Below are positions 32,880 to 41,490 of a stretch of DNA of 64,000 bases, in pieces. The stretch spans positions 372,001-436,000 of the forward strand of contig CP069394.1 of assembly GCA_016887485.1 (NCBI GenBank), written 5' to 3'. The DNA comes from Chloroflexota bacterium. GTDB lineage: Bacteria > Chloroflexota > Anaerolineae > Anaerolineales > Anaerolineaceae. How positions within the stretch are numbered: position 1 is the stretch's first letter; each line of letters begins with the position of its first letter. The position numbers and the translations under genes were made by a program. The notes beneath the pieces are model-generated. The model saw only the letters and a program-made list of their open reading frames with translations, made no database searches and had not been told where the DNA came from.

Positions 32880-33965
32880 TTATGGTCGAATTGAAAAATA
32901 AATAAATAACCAGAAGGGCACCAGACCCAAAACGGTGGTGAAAGCTAATAATCCCAGCCCCCAGGTGATCCAGTCGATCCCGGTGGCTTCGTCACCTTCA
33001 AATTCCTCATCATCGAATTCATCAACGAAACTATCATCACTGGGACCGGTCTGATTATCCATTGAATAGAAGGGGCGGTCCAGTGAGGGGCTTTTACCAT
33101 TCTTTGCCTGGGGCAGGACGATGGGGCCGGTTTTGTCGGTCACGATACCGCCAAAGGAAAGCAGCACCCGACCCAGTTGATCGGCTGTGCGATAACGGGA
33201 GGATGGTTCCTTGGAGAGGACTTTGAGGGTGATCTCTTCCAGGGCTTCCGGAATGGCCGGGTTGATCCGGCGCGGCGGCAGGGGCGGTTCTTCGCGGTGC
33301 ATCCGAGCCAACTCGGTTGAATCGCTGGCTTCAAAGGGGAGCTGACCGGTCAGCATTTCATAAAGGATGATACCCAGTGAATAGACATCTGAGGCAGGAG
33401 AAGGCGCACTGCCGGCGGCTTGTTCGGGTGAGAAATAGTGGGGGGAACCCCAGACGATTTCGCTGTGTTCTTCCGGGTGGATGGTGGCCAAAGCCCGGGC
33501 GATCCCAAAATCGGTTACCTTGAGTCGGTAATCTTTGGAAACCAGCATATTGTGTGGTTTGATGTCACAATGGACCAGGCCTGCCCGATGGGCATAGCCG
33601 ACCCCGGCGCAAGCCTGAGCCATCAGACCAACCGTGTCCTCCACGCTGAAATGGCCTCTCTCCCTAATCAGAGTCTTGAGGTCGGTACCGTCAATATATT
33701 CCATGACGATGAACACCTGGTCTTCATCCAGGCCGAAATCATAAACCGTGACAATATTGGGATGGGAGAGATTGGCTGCGGCTTTAGCTTCCTGTTTGAA
33801 CCGCTCTCGGAAGTCTTCGTCTTTGGCATAGTCCTCTTTGAGGATCTTTATGGACACCACACGTTCCAGCATTGTATCCATGGCCTTATATACCACAGCC
33901 ATGCCACCCGAACCCAAAGGCTCAAGCAGTCTGTAGCGATCATTTAGAAGGGTGGGTTGTTCCAT
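32880..33965 (-). CDS. Membrane-anchored Ser/Thr protein kinase (PknB/PrkC type)
   Basis: A 361-residue Hanks-type kinase. Motifs: glycine loop GSGGMAVVYK (near 18-27), catalytic lysine K40, HCD at 132-134 where most kinases have HRD, DFG at 152-154, and an activation loop ending SPEQ. After the kinase domain (about 11-275) there is a low-complexity acidic stretch (DDSFVDEFDDEEFEGDEATG) and one C-terminal membrane helix (about 335-358). No PASTA repeats or outer domain are present, so it does not sense muropeptides in the usual way. A PP2C phosphatase, its natural antagonist, is encoded at 34828 on the other strand. The HCD variant removes the activation-loop-regulating arginine, suggesting constitutive activity. 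Confidence 0.92.
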   Translation of the reverse strand: MEQPTLLNDRYRLLEPLGSGGMAVVYKAMDTMLERVVSIKILKEDYAKDEDFRERFKQEAKAAANLSHPNIVTVYDFGLDEDQVFIVMEYIDGTDLKTLIRERGHFSVEDTVGLMAQACAGVGYAHRAGLVHCDIKPHNMLVSKDYRLKVTDFGIARALATIHPEEHSEIVWGSPHYFSPEQAAGSAPSPASDVYSLGIILYEMLTGQLPFEASDSTELARMHREEPPLPPRRINPAIPEALEEITLKVLSKEPSSRYRTADQLGRVLLSFGGIVTDKTGPIVLPQAKNGKSPSLDRPFYSMDNQTGPSDDSFVDEFDDEEFEGDEATGIDWITWGLGLLAFTTVLGLVPFWLFIYFSIRP

Positions 33966-34028
33966 AAACGTATTAAATCCTCAGTCATCCTCAATTATGC
34001 CAATTTTACATTATTTTACCCCTCAAAG

Positions 34029-34164
34029 CGGGGAATGCACCTCCTTGACGGAGATTTCACCCCCTAAACGGGATTTCACCCCCTAAACGGGATTTCACCC
34101 CCTAAACGGGGAATGCACCTCCTTGACGGGGATTTCACCCCCTGACGGGGATTTCACCCCCTGA
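34029..34164. repeat. Tandem array of seven 19-20-bp GC-rich repeats
   Basis: Seven units begin with CGGG or CGGA and run head-to-tail: 34029-34048, 34049-34068, 34069-34087, 34088-34106, 34107-34126, 34127-34145 and 34146-34164. Three forms occur: two with AATGCACCTCCTTGA, three with ATTTCACCCCCTAAA and two with ATTTCACCCCCTGA, in the order B A A A B A' A'. Each unit can pair its GGGG with a neighbouring CCCC. A degenerate piece (CCCCTCAAAG) precedes unit 1. The array occupies half of the 282-base divergent gap between the kinase and the SH3 gene. No spacers are present, so it is not CRISPR. Confidence 0.9.
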
Positions 34165-34247
34165 AAACACCGCAAGCCCAATTCGGACTGTTTTAGGCTA
34201 TAATTAAACTGATATCAAACCAAAAACAACAAAAAAGCACTTATTCA

Positions 34248-34745
34248 ATGAAATCAAAAAAGATTGACCTAAAATCCTTTCTAAACCCAATCACATTGTT
34301 GACCACATTAATCCTTCTGGCCGGGCTGGTCCTGGCTGCGATTGCAATCCTGACCCTTGGACGGAGCGAGAATGCTGGTGGACTGGTCACTCCTCAGGTG
34401 ACGAAGATTGCTGCTGCGACCCAGACGCCCCAACCCCAGCCGACCGCCGTTGTCGCCTCACCGACTCCTACCAGCATATTTTTCCTGCCGGACGGCGTGA
34501 TGGGCGTGGGGGCTTATGTCAAGGTCACTGGCACAAACGGGGCAGGCCTGCGGATGCGGGCTGAGCCTGGGCTGAATGGGACGGTCAATTTCACCGCCCT
34601 GGACGCAGAAGTATTCCTGGTGGTGGATGGGCCGGTGGAGGCGGATGGATATACCTGGTGGTATCTTGAAGCGCCCTATGACCAAACCCGAAGCGGTTGG
34701 TCCGCCGGGGATTTCCTGGCCCCGCTTGAGGAGGAAGATCAATAA
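34248..34745 (+). CDS. Membrane-anchored protein with SH3-like domain
   Basis: A 165-residue protein with one N-terminal membrane helix (about 16-37), a Thr/Pro/Gln-rich linker and an SH3b-type domain (about 85-160): VKVTGTNGAGLRMRAEPGLNG is the usual SH3_3 opening, and TWWYLEAPYDQTRSGWSAGDFL the usual closing. Bacterial SH3 domains bind peptidoglycan or peptides outside the cell. TATAAT is found about 45 bases upstream; no clear ribosome site is visible. It is followed by the PP2C and response-regulator genes, with which it may form a signalling unit. Confidence 0.75.
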   Translation: MKSKKIDLKSFLNPITLLTTLILLAGLVLAAIAILTLGRSENAGGLVTPQVTKIAAATQTPQPQPTAVVASPTPTSIFFLPDGVMGVGAYVKVTGTNGAGLRMRAEPGLNGTVNFTALDAEVFLVVDGPVEADGYTWWYLEAPYDQTRSGWSAGDFLAPLEEEDQ

Positions 34746-34827
34746 TCTGTTGGGTTCCTTTGTTATGAGGTGTACTTATCCAGTAAAATTATGATGGTAA
34801 AGGCAAAGGTTGCCTTTGGAGATCGTA

Positions 34828-35721
34828 ATGTTTGATTTTTTCAAGAAGATTTTTCAAGAGAAATCTGAGGGGGGCTGGCTTTCTGATTCGCCTACAACAC
34901 AGGTGAACCATGGTGATCTCCTGACCATTAACCCGGAAAAATCCGGCTTACCCTATCAGGTCGCGACCTGCCAATCCGTTGGCAAGGAGCGGACCCACAA
35001 TGAAGATACCCTCTTCGTGGTCAACACCTATCTGGATGGGATTGACCCCGGTTTGGCTTTGGGCGTTTATATCGTGGCGGATGGGATGGGCGGGCACCAA
35101 AGTGGTGAGATTGCCAGTCATCTGGCCGTGCAGGGTGCTGGTTTTTATCTTCTGGACCAGCTGCTTAAAACCCAGATCTTTGAACGCAAGGGCTTCACGG
35201 AGCAGGAGGTCATGGACCTCTTGCGAGAGGCCGTTGCCCAGGCCCAAAAAATGATCGGTCAGCGGGTGCCCGGCGGCGGGACGACCCTCACTCTGGCGTT
35301 GATCCTGGGTGACCGAGTCTTCACCGCTCATGTTGGCGACAGCCGGCTGTATGTGCTTTCGGAGAATGGCAAACTGACCATCTCTACCAAAGACCATTCG
35401 CTGGTCAAGCGGCTGGTTGATCTGGGTGAGATCACGGAGGCGGATGCCGCCACACACCCCCAGCGGAATGTCCTCTATCGGGCCTTAGGGCAAACCGATG
35501 CCCTGGAACCGGACCTGGGACAATTGACGCTGGCAGCGGGTGACCTGATCCTGATCTGCTCGGATGGCCTATGGGGCACAATGGATAAAAGTGAACTAAA
35601 GGCGATCCTGAAAGATGATGGACTCAGCCTGGACCAAAAAGCAAATGCGTTAGTTGATGCCGCCAATCAGGCCGGCGGACCGGATAATATTTCGGTGGTG
35701 CTGGTCAAGAGGATTGTGTAA
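34828..35721 (+). CDS. PP2C-family Ser/Thr protein phosphatase
   Basis: A 297-residue phosphatase. The start at 34828 has GGAG nine bases upstream. Metal-binding and signature motifs of the PPM family are visible: ERTHNEDTLFVV, VADGMGGHQSGEIASH, GTTLTLALI, HVGDSRLYVL, CSDGLWGT and GGPDNISVVLV. It is a soluble phosphatase with a short N-terminal extension. It dephosphorylates Ser/Thr residues and is probably paired with the kinase at 32880-33965. The OmpR-type regulator starts 18 bases after it. Confidence 0.95.
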   Translation: MFDFFKKIFQEKSEGGWLSDSPTTQVNHGDLLTINPEKSGLPYQVATCQSVGKERTHNEDTLFVVNTYLDGIDPGLALGVYIVADGMGGHQSGEIASHLAVQGAGFYLLDQLLKTQIFERKGFTEQEVMDLLREAVAQAQKMIGQRVPGGGTTLTLALILGDRVFTAHVGDSRLYVLSENGKLTISTKDHSLVKRLVDLGEITEADAATHPQRNVLYRALGQTDALEPDLGQLTLAAGDLILICSDGLWGTMDKSELKAILKDDGLSLDQKANALVDAANQAGGPDNISVVLVKRIV

Positions 35722-35739
35722 TTCTTTACAGGAGGAAGC

Positions 35740-36465
35740 ATGCAGGAAGCACTTTCAAGGAAATATCGGATCCTGGTCGTTGATGATGAACGCCGGATGG
35801 TGGGATTCATCCGTTTGAACCTGGAACAAGATGGCTTTGAGGTGATTGAGGCCTTTAATGGTACTGAGGCATTGGACCGTCTGCGGGATTCGCTGCCCGA
35901 CCTGATTTTGTTGGATGTGATGATGCCGGATATTGATGGCTTTGAGGTTTTACGGACGATCCGTGAGATCAGCCAGGTACCGGTGATCATGTTGACCGCT
36001 AAGGGCGAAGAGGATGATAAGGTCAAGGGGCTGGAACTTGGCGCAGATGACTATATCACCAAACCCTTCAGCCCAAGGGAACTTGTCAGCCGGGTGAAAG
36101 CTGTGCTACGGCGGGGTGCCCCTTCAGAAGAGGACGATCAGGGCGTGATTGATGTGGATGACCGCCTGAAGATCGATTTTGGGCGGCGGGAAGTCTGGGT
36201 GGATGGCAAATTGGTCAAGCTGCGCCCAACGGAATACCGCCTGCTTTATCACCTGGTGCGCAATGCCGGCTGGGTGCTGACCCATGACCAGATCCTCACG
36301 AAAGTCTGGGGTTATGAATATCGCGACGAACCGCACTATGTGCGTTTATATATCAATTATCTGCGGAAGAAGATTGAAGAAGATCCATCCAACCCGAAAT
36401 ATATCCTGACGGAAAGAGGTGTGGGCTACCGTTTTGTGGATTATAAGCGGGATGATAAAGCCTGA
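35740..36465 (+). CDS. OmpR/PhoB-family response regulator
   Basis: A 241-residue regulator with a receiver domain (phosphorylation site D59 in LLDVMMPD, conserved K108 in ITKPF) and a C-terminal winged helix containing [17 protein letters not shown] and VGYRF. AGGAGGAAGC gives a strong ribosome site. It follows the PP2C gene by 18 bases and is followed 13 bases later by a NarL-type regulator. No histidine kinase is in the operon; the partner may be encoded elsewhere, or the regulator may be a target of the Ser/Thr kinase. Confidence 0.95.
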   Translation: MQEALSRKYRILVVDDERRMVGFIRLNLEQDGFEVIEAFNGTEALDRLRDSLPDLILLDVMMPDIDGFEVLRTIREISQVPVIMLTAKGEEDDKVKGLELGADDYITKPFSPRELVSRVKAVLRRGAPSEEDDQGVIDVDDRLKIDFGRREVWVDGKLVKLRPTEYRLLYHLVRNAGWVLTHDQILTKVWGYEYRDEPHYVRLYINYLRKKIEEDPSNPKYILTERGVGYRFVDYKRDDKA

Positions 36466-36478
36466 GCGAAGGATAACT

Positions 36479-37138
36479 ATGGAAAAGAAAGACATTTTGC
36501 TGGTTGATGATCATGAGGTTGTCCGGCTGGGATTGAAATCCCTGTTGGAACACAACGATCAATTCGAGGTGGTTGCTGAAGCTGGAACAGCCAAGGAAGC
36601 CGTCGCCCAGGTAGAGAAATATCATCCGGATGTTGTCCTGATGGATATCCGGATGCCGGGCGCCTCCGGAATTGAAGCCTGCGAGGAGATCACTAAACGC
36701 TGGCCTGATGTGCGCGTGGTGATTTTGACCTCTTATGCCGAGGATGAGATGCTCTTTTCCGCCATTCGGGCGGGAGCGAGCGGGTACGTCCTCAAGCAGA
36801 TCGGTGCGGAAGGCTTGATCACCGCGATTGAAGCTGCCTGCCGCGGAGAAGCGTTGCTGGACCCAGCTGTGACCCAGCGGGTGTTCCAGGAAGTACGCCG
36901 GGCGGTGAAAGAAGAGGAAGCGGCTGCATTTGCCAACCTCAGCCAACAGGAAAAGCACGTATTGGCATTGGTGTCTGAAGGCAAGACTAACCGTGAGATT
37001 GCGGCAGCGCTTTACCTTGGCGAGGGGACCGTTCGCAACTATGTCAGTAGTATCCTGAGTAAACTTGGCGTGAGCAACCGGGCGGAAGCTGCTGCCTATG
37101 CGGTGGAACATAACCTGAAAGAGTATATTGACCGCTAG
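36479..37138 (+). CDS. NarL/LuxR-family response regulator
   Basis: A 219-residue regulator. The ATG at 36479 is chosen because AAGGA lies before it; the longer frame overlaps the previous gene. The receiver has D56 in LMDIRMPG and K106. The C-terminal LuxR-type helix-turn-helix is LSQQEKHVLALVSEGKTNREIAAALYLGEGTVRNYVSSILSKLGVSNR (about 158-205; only key positions given: E162, G171, T173, N174, V187, L195). It closes the PP2C-RR-RR operon before a strong terminator. No histidine kinase is adjacent. Confidence 0.93.
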   Translation: MEKKDILLVDDHEVVRLGLKSLLEHNDQFEVVAEAGTAKEAVAQVEKYHPDVVLMDIRMPGASGIEACEEITKRWPDVRVVILTSYAEDEMLFSAIRAGASGYVLKQIGAEGLITAIEAACRGEALLDPAVTQRVFQEVRRAVKEEEAAAFANLSQQEKHVLALVSEGKTNREIAAALYLGEGTVRNYVSSILSKLGVSNRAEAAAYAVEHNLKEYIDR

Positions 37139-37160
37139 GAACGCTATTTAGTTAAAGAAT

Positions 37161-37192
37161 AAACGGGCTGTGAAAACCACAGCCCGTTTTTA
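37161..37192. terminator. Bidirectional terminator between the response regulator and tatD
   Basis: A perfect 12-bp stem AAACGGGCTGTG/CACAGCCCGTTT (37161-37172 and 37178-37189) with a 5-base loop and a T-run on the plus side. Confidence 0.92.
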
Positions 37193-37205
37193 TGTTGTTT
37201 TTAGG

Positions 37206-38015
37206 TTATTCCCATTGGAATAATCGGGTCGCGTTCGCATAGGTTATCTCAGCGACTTCCTTGGGGCTGGTGTTGTGCAGTTTGGCGATCTCTTCTGCTA
37301 TCAGGGGGATATAAGCTGGCTCGTTACGTTTGCCGCGGTGGGGATGCGGCGTGAGATAAGGGGAATCGGTCTCCAACAGGAGGTGATCCAGCGGCAGATT
37401 ACGGACGATGGCTTTACGATCCACAGCGTTGCTGAAAGTGACTGGTCCGGTGATCCCCAGGCAGAAGTTTAGCTCAATGGCAGCCAGACCTGTTTCTAGA
37501 TCTGCACTAAAGCTGTGCAGGACACCGGGGCGGTCCTTGAGAGGGTGCCCGGCGCGGATTAATCCTGCGTGCCACTCGGACAGCATCGCCATCAGGTCAT
37601 GGCTGGCCTCACGGTCATGGATGATGACCGGCAGGCAGAGTTCTTCCGCCAGCTTGAGCTGTTCTCGGAACATCATCCGCTGCTGGTCAAAGGGTGTGTG
37701 CTGGCGATAATAATCCAGCCCGATCTCTCCAATTGCTACAACGCCCGGTTGGGCTGCTTGCAGCCGCAGAGTGGGGAGGATGTCAGCCGTCCAGGGTTCG
37801 CCGATATTGGGATGGATGCCAATTGCGGCATAGAACATCCCGGGATAATGTTTAGCCAGGTCGATGGCAGCCTGCCCGGTAGGGAGGCTAATCGCCGGGT
37901 TGATGATCTTAACCAGGCCGGCTTTACAGGCGCGCTTGAGGACCTGGTCGCGGTCCTCATCAAACCGTTCAAAGTCGAGGTGGCAGTGAGTATCGGTATA
38001 GGGAATCATTGTCAT
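37206..38015 (-). CDS. tatD: TatD-family deoxyribonuclease
   Basis: A 269-residue TIM-barrel metal hydrolase of the TatD family. TDTHCHLDFERFDEDRD near residue 7 carries the HxH metal ligands, AIGEIGLDYYR near residue 93 the Glu ligand, and LLLETDSPYLTPHPHRGKRNEP near residue 205 the last Asp ligand. TatD enzymes are Mg-dependent 3'-5' exonucleases or AP nucleases in the cytoplasm. Its operon context gives no further hint: it is convergent with the response regulators and divergent from mnmA. Confidence 0.93.
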   Translation of the reverse strand: MTMIPYTDTHCHLDFERFDEDRDQVLKRACKAGLVKIINPAISLPTGQAAIDLAKHYPGMFYAAIGIHPNIGEPWTADILPTLRLQAAQPGVVAIGEIGLDYYRQHTPFDQQRMMFREQLKLAEELCLPVIIHDREASHDLMAMLSEWHAGLIRAGHPLKDRPGVLHSFSADLETGLAAIELNFCLGITGPVTFSNAVDRKAIVRNLPLDHLLLETDSPYLTPHPHRGKRNEPAYIPLIAEEIAKLHNTSPKEVAEITYANATRLFQWE

Positions 38016-38076
38016 TTCTTTCGTTAATAACTTCTCAATGGATCAATTATAGCAGTCCAGGCAAGGGCGGTTAAGG

Positions 38077-38082
38077 TAAAAT
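38077..38082 (+). promoter_or_regulatory. -10 box directly before mnmA
   Basis: TAAAAT is followed by seven bases and the ATG at 38090, so the transcript would start at or one to two bases from the start codon. If this is the main promoter, the ATG at 38081 cannot be used. Confidence 0.4.
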
Positions 38083-38089
38083 GGAAGGT

Positions 38090-39166
38090 ATGACGTCTCG
38101 TGAGCATGTCTATGTTGCGATGAGCGGCGGGGTGGATTCCGCTGTCAGCGCAGCAAAGTTGATTGAAGCAGGCTACCAGGTGACGGGGATCCATATGACC
38201 ACCTGGAAAGACCCCAAATGGGAAGCTGAAATTGAGTCCCTGCCTTCTCCGGTATCTTTGGCTCAGGCTACTGCTGATTTCCTTGGTATTCCTTTCATTA
38301 ATCTGGATGTGCGTGATCCCTTCTATCTGAAGGTTGTCGAATCCTTCATTGAACAATATCTGGCTGGGCAAACACCCAACCCCTGCATGTTCTGTAACCC
38401 TGAGGTAAAATGGGGCCTCTTGCAGACCTATGCGCTGACACATGGCGGCGATTATTTCGCCACAGGCCATTACGCCCGTCTGGAACGATCTGAGGATGGC
38501 ACCGTGCGGCTCCTGCGGGGGCTGGACAGTGGCAAGGATCAATCTTATGTTCTGGCGATGCTCAGCCAGGAACAATTTCAAAAGACCCTGCTGCCATTGG
38601 GCGGGATGACCAAAGCCCAGGTGCGCGAAAAGGCCAGTCAGATGGGCTTGCAGGTCGCAGATCAACAGGACAGCCAGGACCTGTGCTTCCTGGGGACGGT
38701 GCATTATCGTGATTTTCTGGATCGTTATGCCCCTGAGGCGAAGCATCCGGGTGAGATTGTTAATCCCGATGGGAAGATTCTGGGTGAGCATGAAGGCCTG
38801 GCATTTTATACGATTGGCCAGCGGAAAGGTATCCGCATCGCTGCACCAGAGCCATATTACGTGATCGGCAAGGATTCGGAAAAGAACCACCTGGTGGTTG
38901 GCTTTGCCGACCAGACCGGCGTGGGCCAGCTCACGGCTGAACGGGTAAATTGGGTTTCGGGCCAAACGCCTGAACTGGATGATACATATGATGTGATGGT
39001 CCGTTATCGTGCCAATCCCGTTTCTGCCCGGATGTTCTTTGCAGAAAATGGAAAATTTAAGTTAGAATTTATGGGTAAAATACGCGGGGTTTCCCCCGGC
39101 CAGGTGGCAGTTCTTTATAAGGGTGAAGAATGCCTGGGCGGCGGTGTGATCCAATCCGCTGAATGA
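38090..39166 (+). CDS. mnmA: tRNA-uridine 2-sulfurtransferase MnmA
   Basis: A 358-residue enzyme from the ATG at 38090; an ATG at 38081 would add three residues. The PP-loop motif is SGGVDSAVSA. The two catalytic cysteines lie in PNPCMFCN (first Cys near residue 99) and in DLCFLG (near residue 199), as in the two-Cys MnmA family. It activates uridine 34 of Lys, Glu and Gln tRNAs with ATP and installs sulfur. C-terminal LxxxxGQRKGIRI is family-typical. A small membrane protein and an S9 peptidase follow at short spacing. Confidence 0.95.
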   Translation: MTSREHVYVAMSGGVDSAVSAAKLIEAGYQVTGIHMTTWKDPKWEAEIESLPSPVSLAQATADFLGIPFINLDVRDPFYLKVVESFIEQYLAGQTPNPCMFCNPEVKWGLLQTYALTHGGDYFATGHYARLERSEDGTVRLLRGLDSGKDQSYVLAMLSQEQFQKTLLPLGGMTKAQVREKASQMGLQVADQQDSQDLCFLGTVHYRDFLDRYAPEAKHPGEIVNPDGKILGEHEGLAFYTIGQRKGIRIAAPEPYYVIGKDSEKNHLVVGFADQTGVGQLTAERVNWVSGQTPELDDTYDVMVRYRANPVSARMFFAENGKFKLEFMGKIRGVSPGQVAVLYKGEECLGGGVIQSAE

Positions 39167-39200
39167 GAGCAGCGTTACCGCGGTTTAGAGGAGTTTTAAG

Positions 39201-39470
39201 ATGACATTTCCGGCCATTGTGTTTTCGTTCTTCCTTGCCAGTATTTTTGGCAGCCTGATGCATATCTGGCGCAATGGGGGGTTGTTCCGACTGGTGTTGT
39301 ATCTAGTGTTGAGTTGGATTGGTTTTTTTGCTGGGCATATCATTGCTCAGGTCTTTTCCATCAATTTCCTTAATTTGGGCACGATCCATTTAGGGATGGG
39401 TATCTTAGGCTCTTTGGTCTTATTAGGCCTTGGTTATTGGCTAAGCCTGGTTGATCCACAACAGATTTAG
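39201..39470 (+). CDS. Small membrane protein with three helices
   Basis: An 89-residue hydrophobic protein with about three membrane helices (residues 3-20, 28-50 and 60-80). GAGGAG precedes the ATG. It begins 34 bases after mnmA and ends 15 bases before the peptidase gene, so it is probably part of an mnmA operon. No family is recognised. Confidence 0.6.
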   Translation: MTFPAIVFSFFLASIFGSLMHIWRNGGLFRLVLYLVLSWIGFFAGHIIAQVFSINFLNLGTIHLGMGILGSLVLLGLGYWLSLVDPQQI

Positions 39471-39485
39471 ATTGGAGCTTTTCGA

Positions 39486-41396
39486 ATGTATCGGATTGAA
39501 GCCTTATTATCAGCAAGACAGTTCCTGCGCCCTCAAAGAGTAGGCGGCAGGATTTTCTTTTTATCCAACATGAGCGGGCACAACAGCCTCTACGCCATGG
39601 ATTATGGCGGCAGTGTGCCGGAGCCCCTGTTGCCGCCAAATATCGTCCTGCAGAACCCCCATTTGATCGGTGGGGACTCCTTCGTGGTATTCAAAGGCCT
39701 CGACAAGGTCCTGGTGATGATCGACCAGGACGGCGATGAGAACTACCTACCGATGGTTGTGCCGATGTCGGGTGGTTTCCCGGAGTCTGCGTTCAATAAT
39801 TTTTTTGAGAACACCCGCTGCCATTTAGGCATGTCAGATGAAGATTTGAATATCTGCATCATTGCGGCTGAATCCCGTGAAGAAGGCATGATCCGCACCT
39901 ACATCTGCCACCTGGACACGAATGAGGTGGAGGAGATCTATGCCAGCCCCTATGGTGGTTATCCCGCAGCCCATAATGAAGATTTCTCCCGGCTCGTGTT
40001 AGTTGAAGGGTATATGGTGGGTGACAGAGTGGCCTATCTTTGGGAACAGGGAAAAGGTACACATCTGCTTTATGGCAAGCCTTTGACTGACCGGCAGCCT
40101 GGTGAGGAAGTTCCTCTGACCGCATTCGGCGGTGGGTTCTTCACCGATGGCGGCAAGGGACTGGTCTTCAATAACGCACTCTTCAAGGATACCTACGGCC
40201 TGGGATATCTGGATATTGACCATCCCGAAAAGGCTGTCGAAGTGCCATTTGCTGGTCTGGTGCACAGTGGCGCCGGTGAGTTCGATGGCTTAGCACCGTT
40301 GAAGAATGGCCGCTTCTTGCTATTCTTCAATATCGATGGGGCCAGCTGGGTTTATGAGGCGGAATATGATGCCGAAGCCAAAGTCATGCAGGCGCTGTAT
40401 GTGCTGGTGGGCCGGGGCATTCTGGCTGCTGGCGTTCTGGAAGCCCTGACCTATGACCATGAGACGGATTCATTCGCGATTGCATTCTCCACAGCCACTT
40501 CGCCAATTCAGATCTACACAATTGATGGTGAGGACCGGGATCGCCTGGTGTGCCATACCAACGAATCGATCCTGGGTATCCCGCAGGAAATTCTTTCCGC
40601 TGGGGAAGACCTCTCGTTCACGACATTTGACGGTTTACGGGTTTCGGCCCGTTTATACATGCCCTCACCGGAGTTGGGCTTCACCGGTAAACGCCCGGTG
40701 ATCTATTACCTGCACGGCGGCCCACAGGGGCAGGAACGACCGGACTTCTCCTGGTTTTCCATGCCGCTGATCGAGTTCCTCACATTGGAGGGATTTGCGG
40801 TCTTTGTCCCGAATGTACGCGGCAGTACAGGCTATGGCCTGAGCTACACCAAGCATGTTGATCGGGATTGGGGCGGCCAGGATAGGCTGGATCATGTCCA
40901 TGCGATGAAGGAAGTGCTGGCCAAGGATGACCGCCTGGACGTCAATCGGGCAGGTGTGGTGGGACGGTCCTATGGCGGGTATATGACCCTGACGCTGGCC
41001 GGCCGACATCCTGAGCTTTGGTCCGCGGCGGTGGATATGTTCGGGCCTTATGACCTGGTTACCTTCTGTGAGCGGATTCCCCCAACCTGGAAGCCTTATT
41101 TTGATGTGGCTCTCGGTAATCCGGATGTGCCGGAGGATTTGGCCTTCCTGAAGGAGCGATCACCCAAGACGTATATTGATAACATCAGCTTCCCGATGCT
41201 GGTCATCCAGGGGCGTAACGACCCCCGTGTGGTGGCCGAGGAATCGGAGGACCTGGTCGAACATCTGCGGGAGATCGGCAAGGATGTGGAGATGATCCTT
41301 TTTGAGAATGAGGGGCACGGTGTCGAGAAATATGAGAACAAGGTGATCTGCTATAACGGCATCACGGACTTCTTCAAGAAGACCCTGAAACCCTGA
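39486..41396 (+). CDS. S9-family prolyl oligopeptidase / acylaminoacyl peptidase-like
   Basis: A 636-residue protein with an N-terminal beta-propeller region (about 1-370) and a C-terminal alpha/beta-hydrolase domain. The catalytic serine is S495 in GRSYGGYMT, followed by an Asp in NDPRVVAEES and a His in NEGHGV. PVIYYLHGGPQGQE near residue 405 forms the oxyanion region. No signal peptide is seen, so the enzyme is cytoplasmic. It would cleave short peptides, perhaps removing acylated N-terminal residues; the precise substrate is not apparent. GGAG precedes the ATG and a terminator follows. Confidence 0.88.
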   Translation: MYRIEALLSARQFLRPQRVGGRIFFLSNMSGHNSLYAMDYGGSVPEPLLPPNIVLQNPHLIGGDSFVVFKGLDKVLVMIDQDGDENYLPMVVPMSGGFPESAFNNFFENTRCHLGMSDEDLNICIIAAESREEGMIRTYICHLDTNEVEEIYASPYGGYPAAHNEDFSRLVLVEGYMVGDRVAYLWEQGKGTHLLYGKPLTDRQPGEEVPLTAFGGGFFTDGGKGLVFNNALFKDTYGLGYLDIDHPEKAVEVPFAGLVHSGAGEFDGLAPLKNGRFLLFFNIDGASWVYEAEYDAEAKVMQALYVLVGRGILAAGVLEALTYDHETDSFAIAFSTATSPIQIYTIDGEDRDRLVCHTNESILGIPQEILSAGEDLSFTTFDGLRVSARLYMPSPELGFTGKRPVIYYLHGGPQGQERPDFSWFSMPLIEFLTLEGFAVFVPNVRGSTGYGLSYTKHVDRDWGGQDRLDHVHAMKEVLAKDDRLDVNRAGVVGRSYGGYMTLTLAGRHPELWSAAVDMFGPYDLVTFCERIPPTWKPYFDVALGNPDVPEDLAFLKERSPKTYIDNISFPMLVIQGRNDPRVVAEESEDLVEHLREIGKDVEMILFENEGHGVEKYENKVICYNGITDFFKKTLKP

Positions 41397-41428
41397 TGTA
41401 AATTTGCCGTAAAGAATTCAATAAATCC

Positions 41429-41456
41429 AAAGGGCAGTGGTGACAAACTGCCCTTT
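41429..41456 (+). terminator. Terminator of the S9 peptidase
   Basis: A perfect 10-bp stem AAAGGGCAGT/ACTGCCCTTT (41429-41438 and 41447-41456) with an 8-base loop, followed by ATTTATT. Confidence 0.85.
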
Positions 41457-41490
41457 ATTTATTAGAATTGAGAACAAAAGGAGAAAGAAA

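Noticed and set aside
34029-34164. CRISPR array
   Set aside because: Repeat units are directly adjacent with no unique spacers and no cas gene is present; it is a simple tandem repeat.
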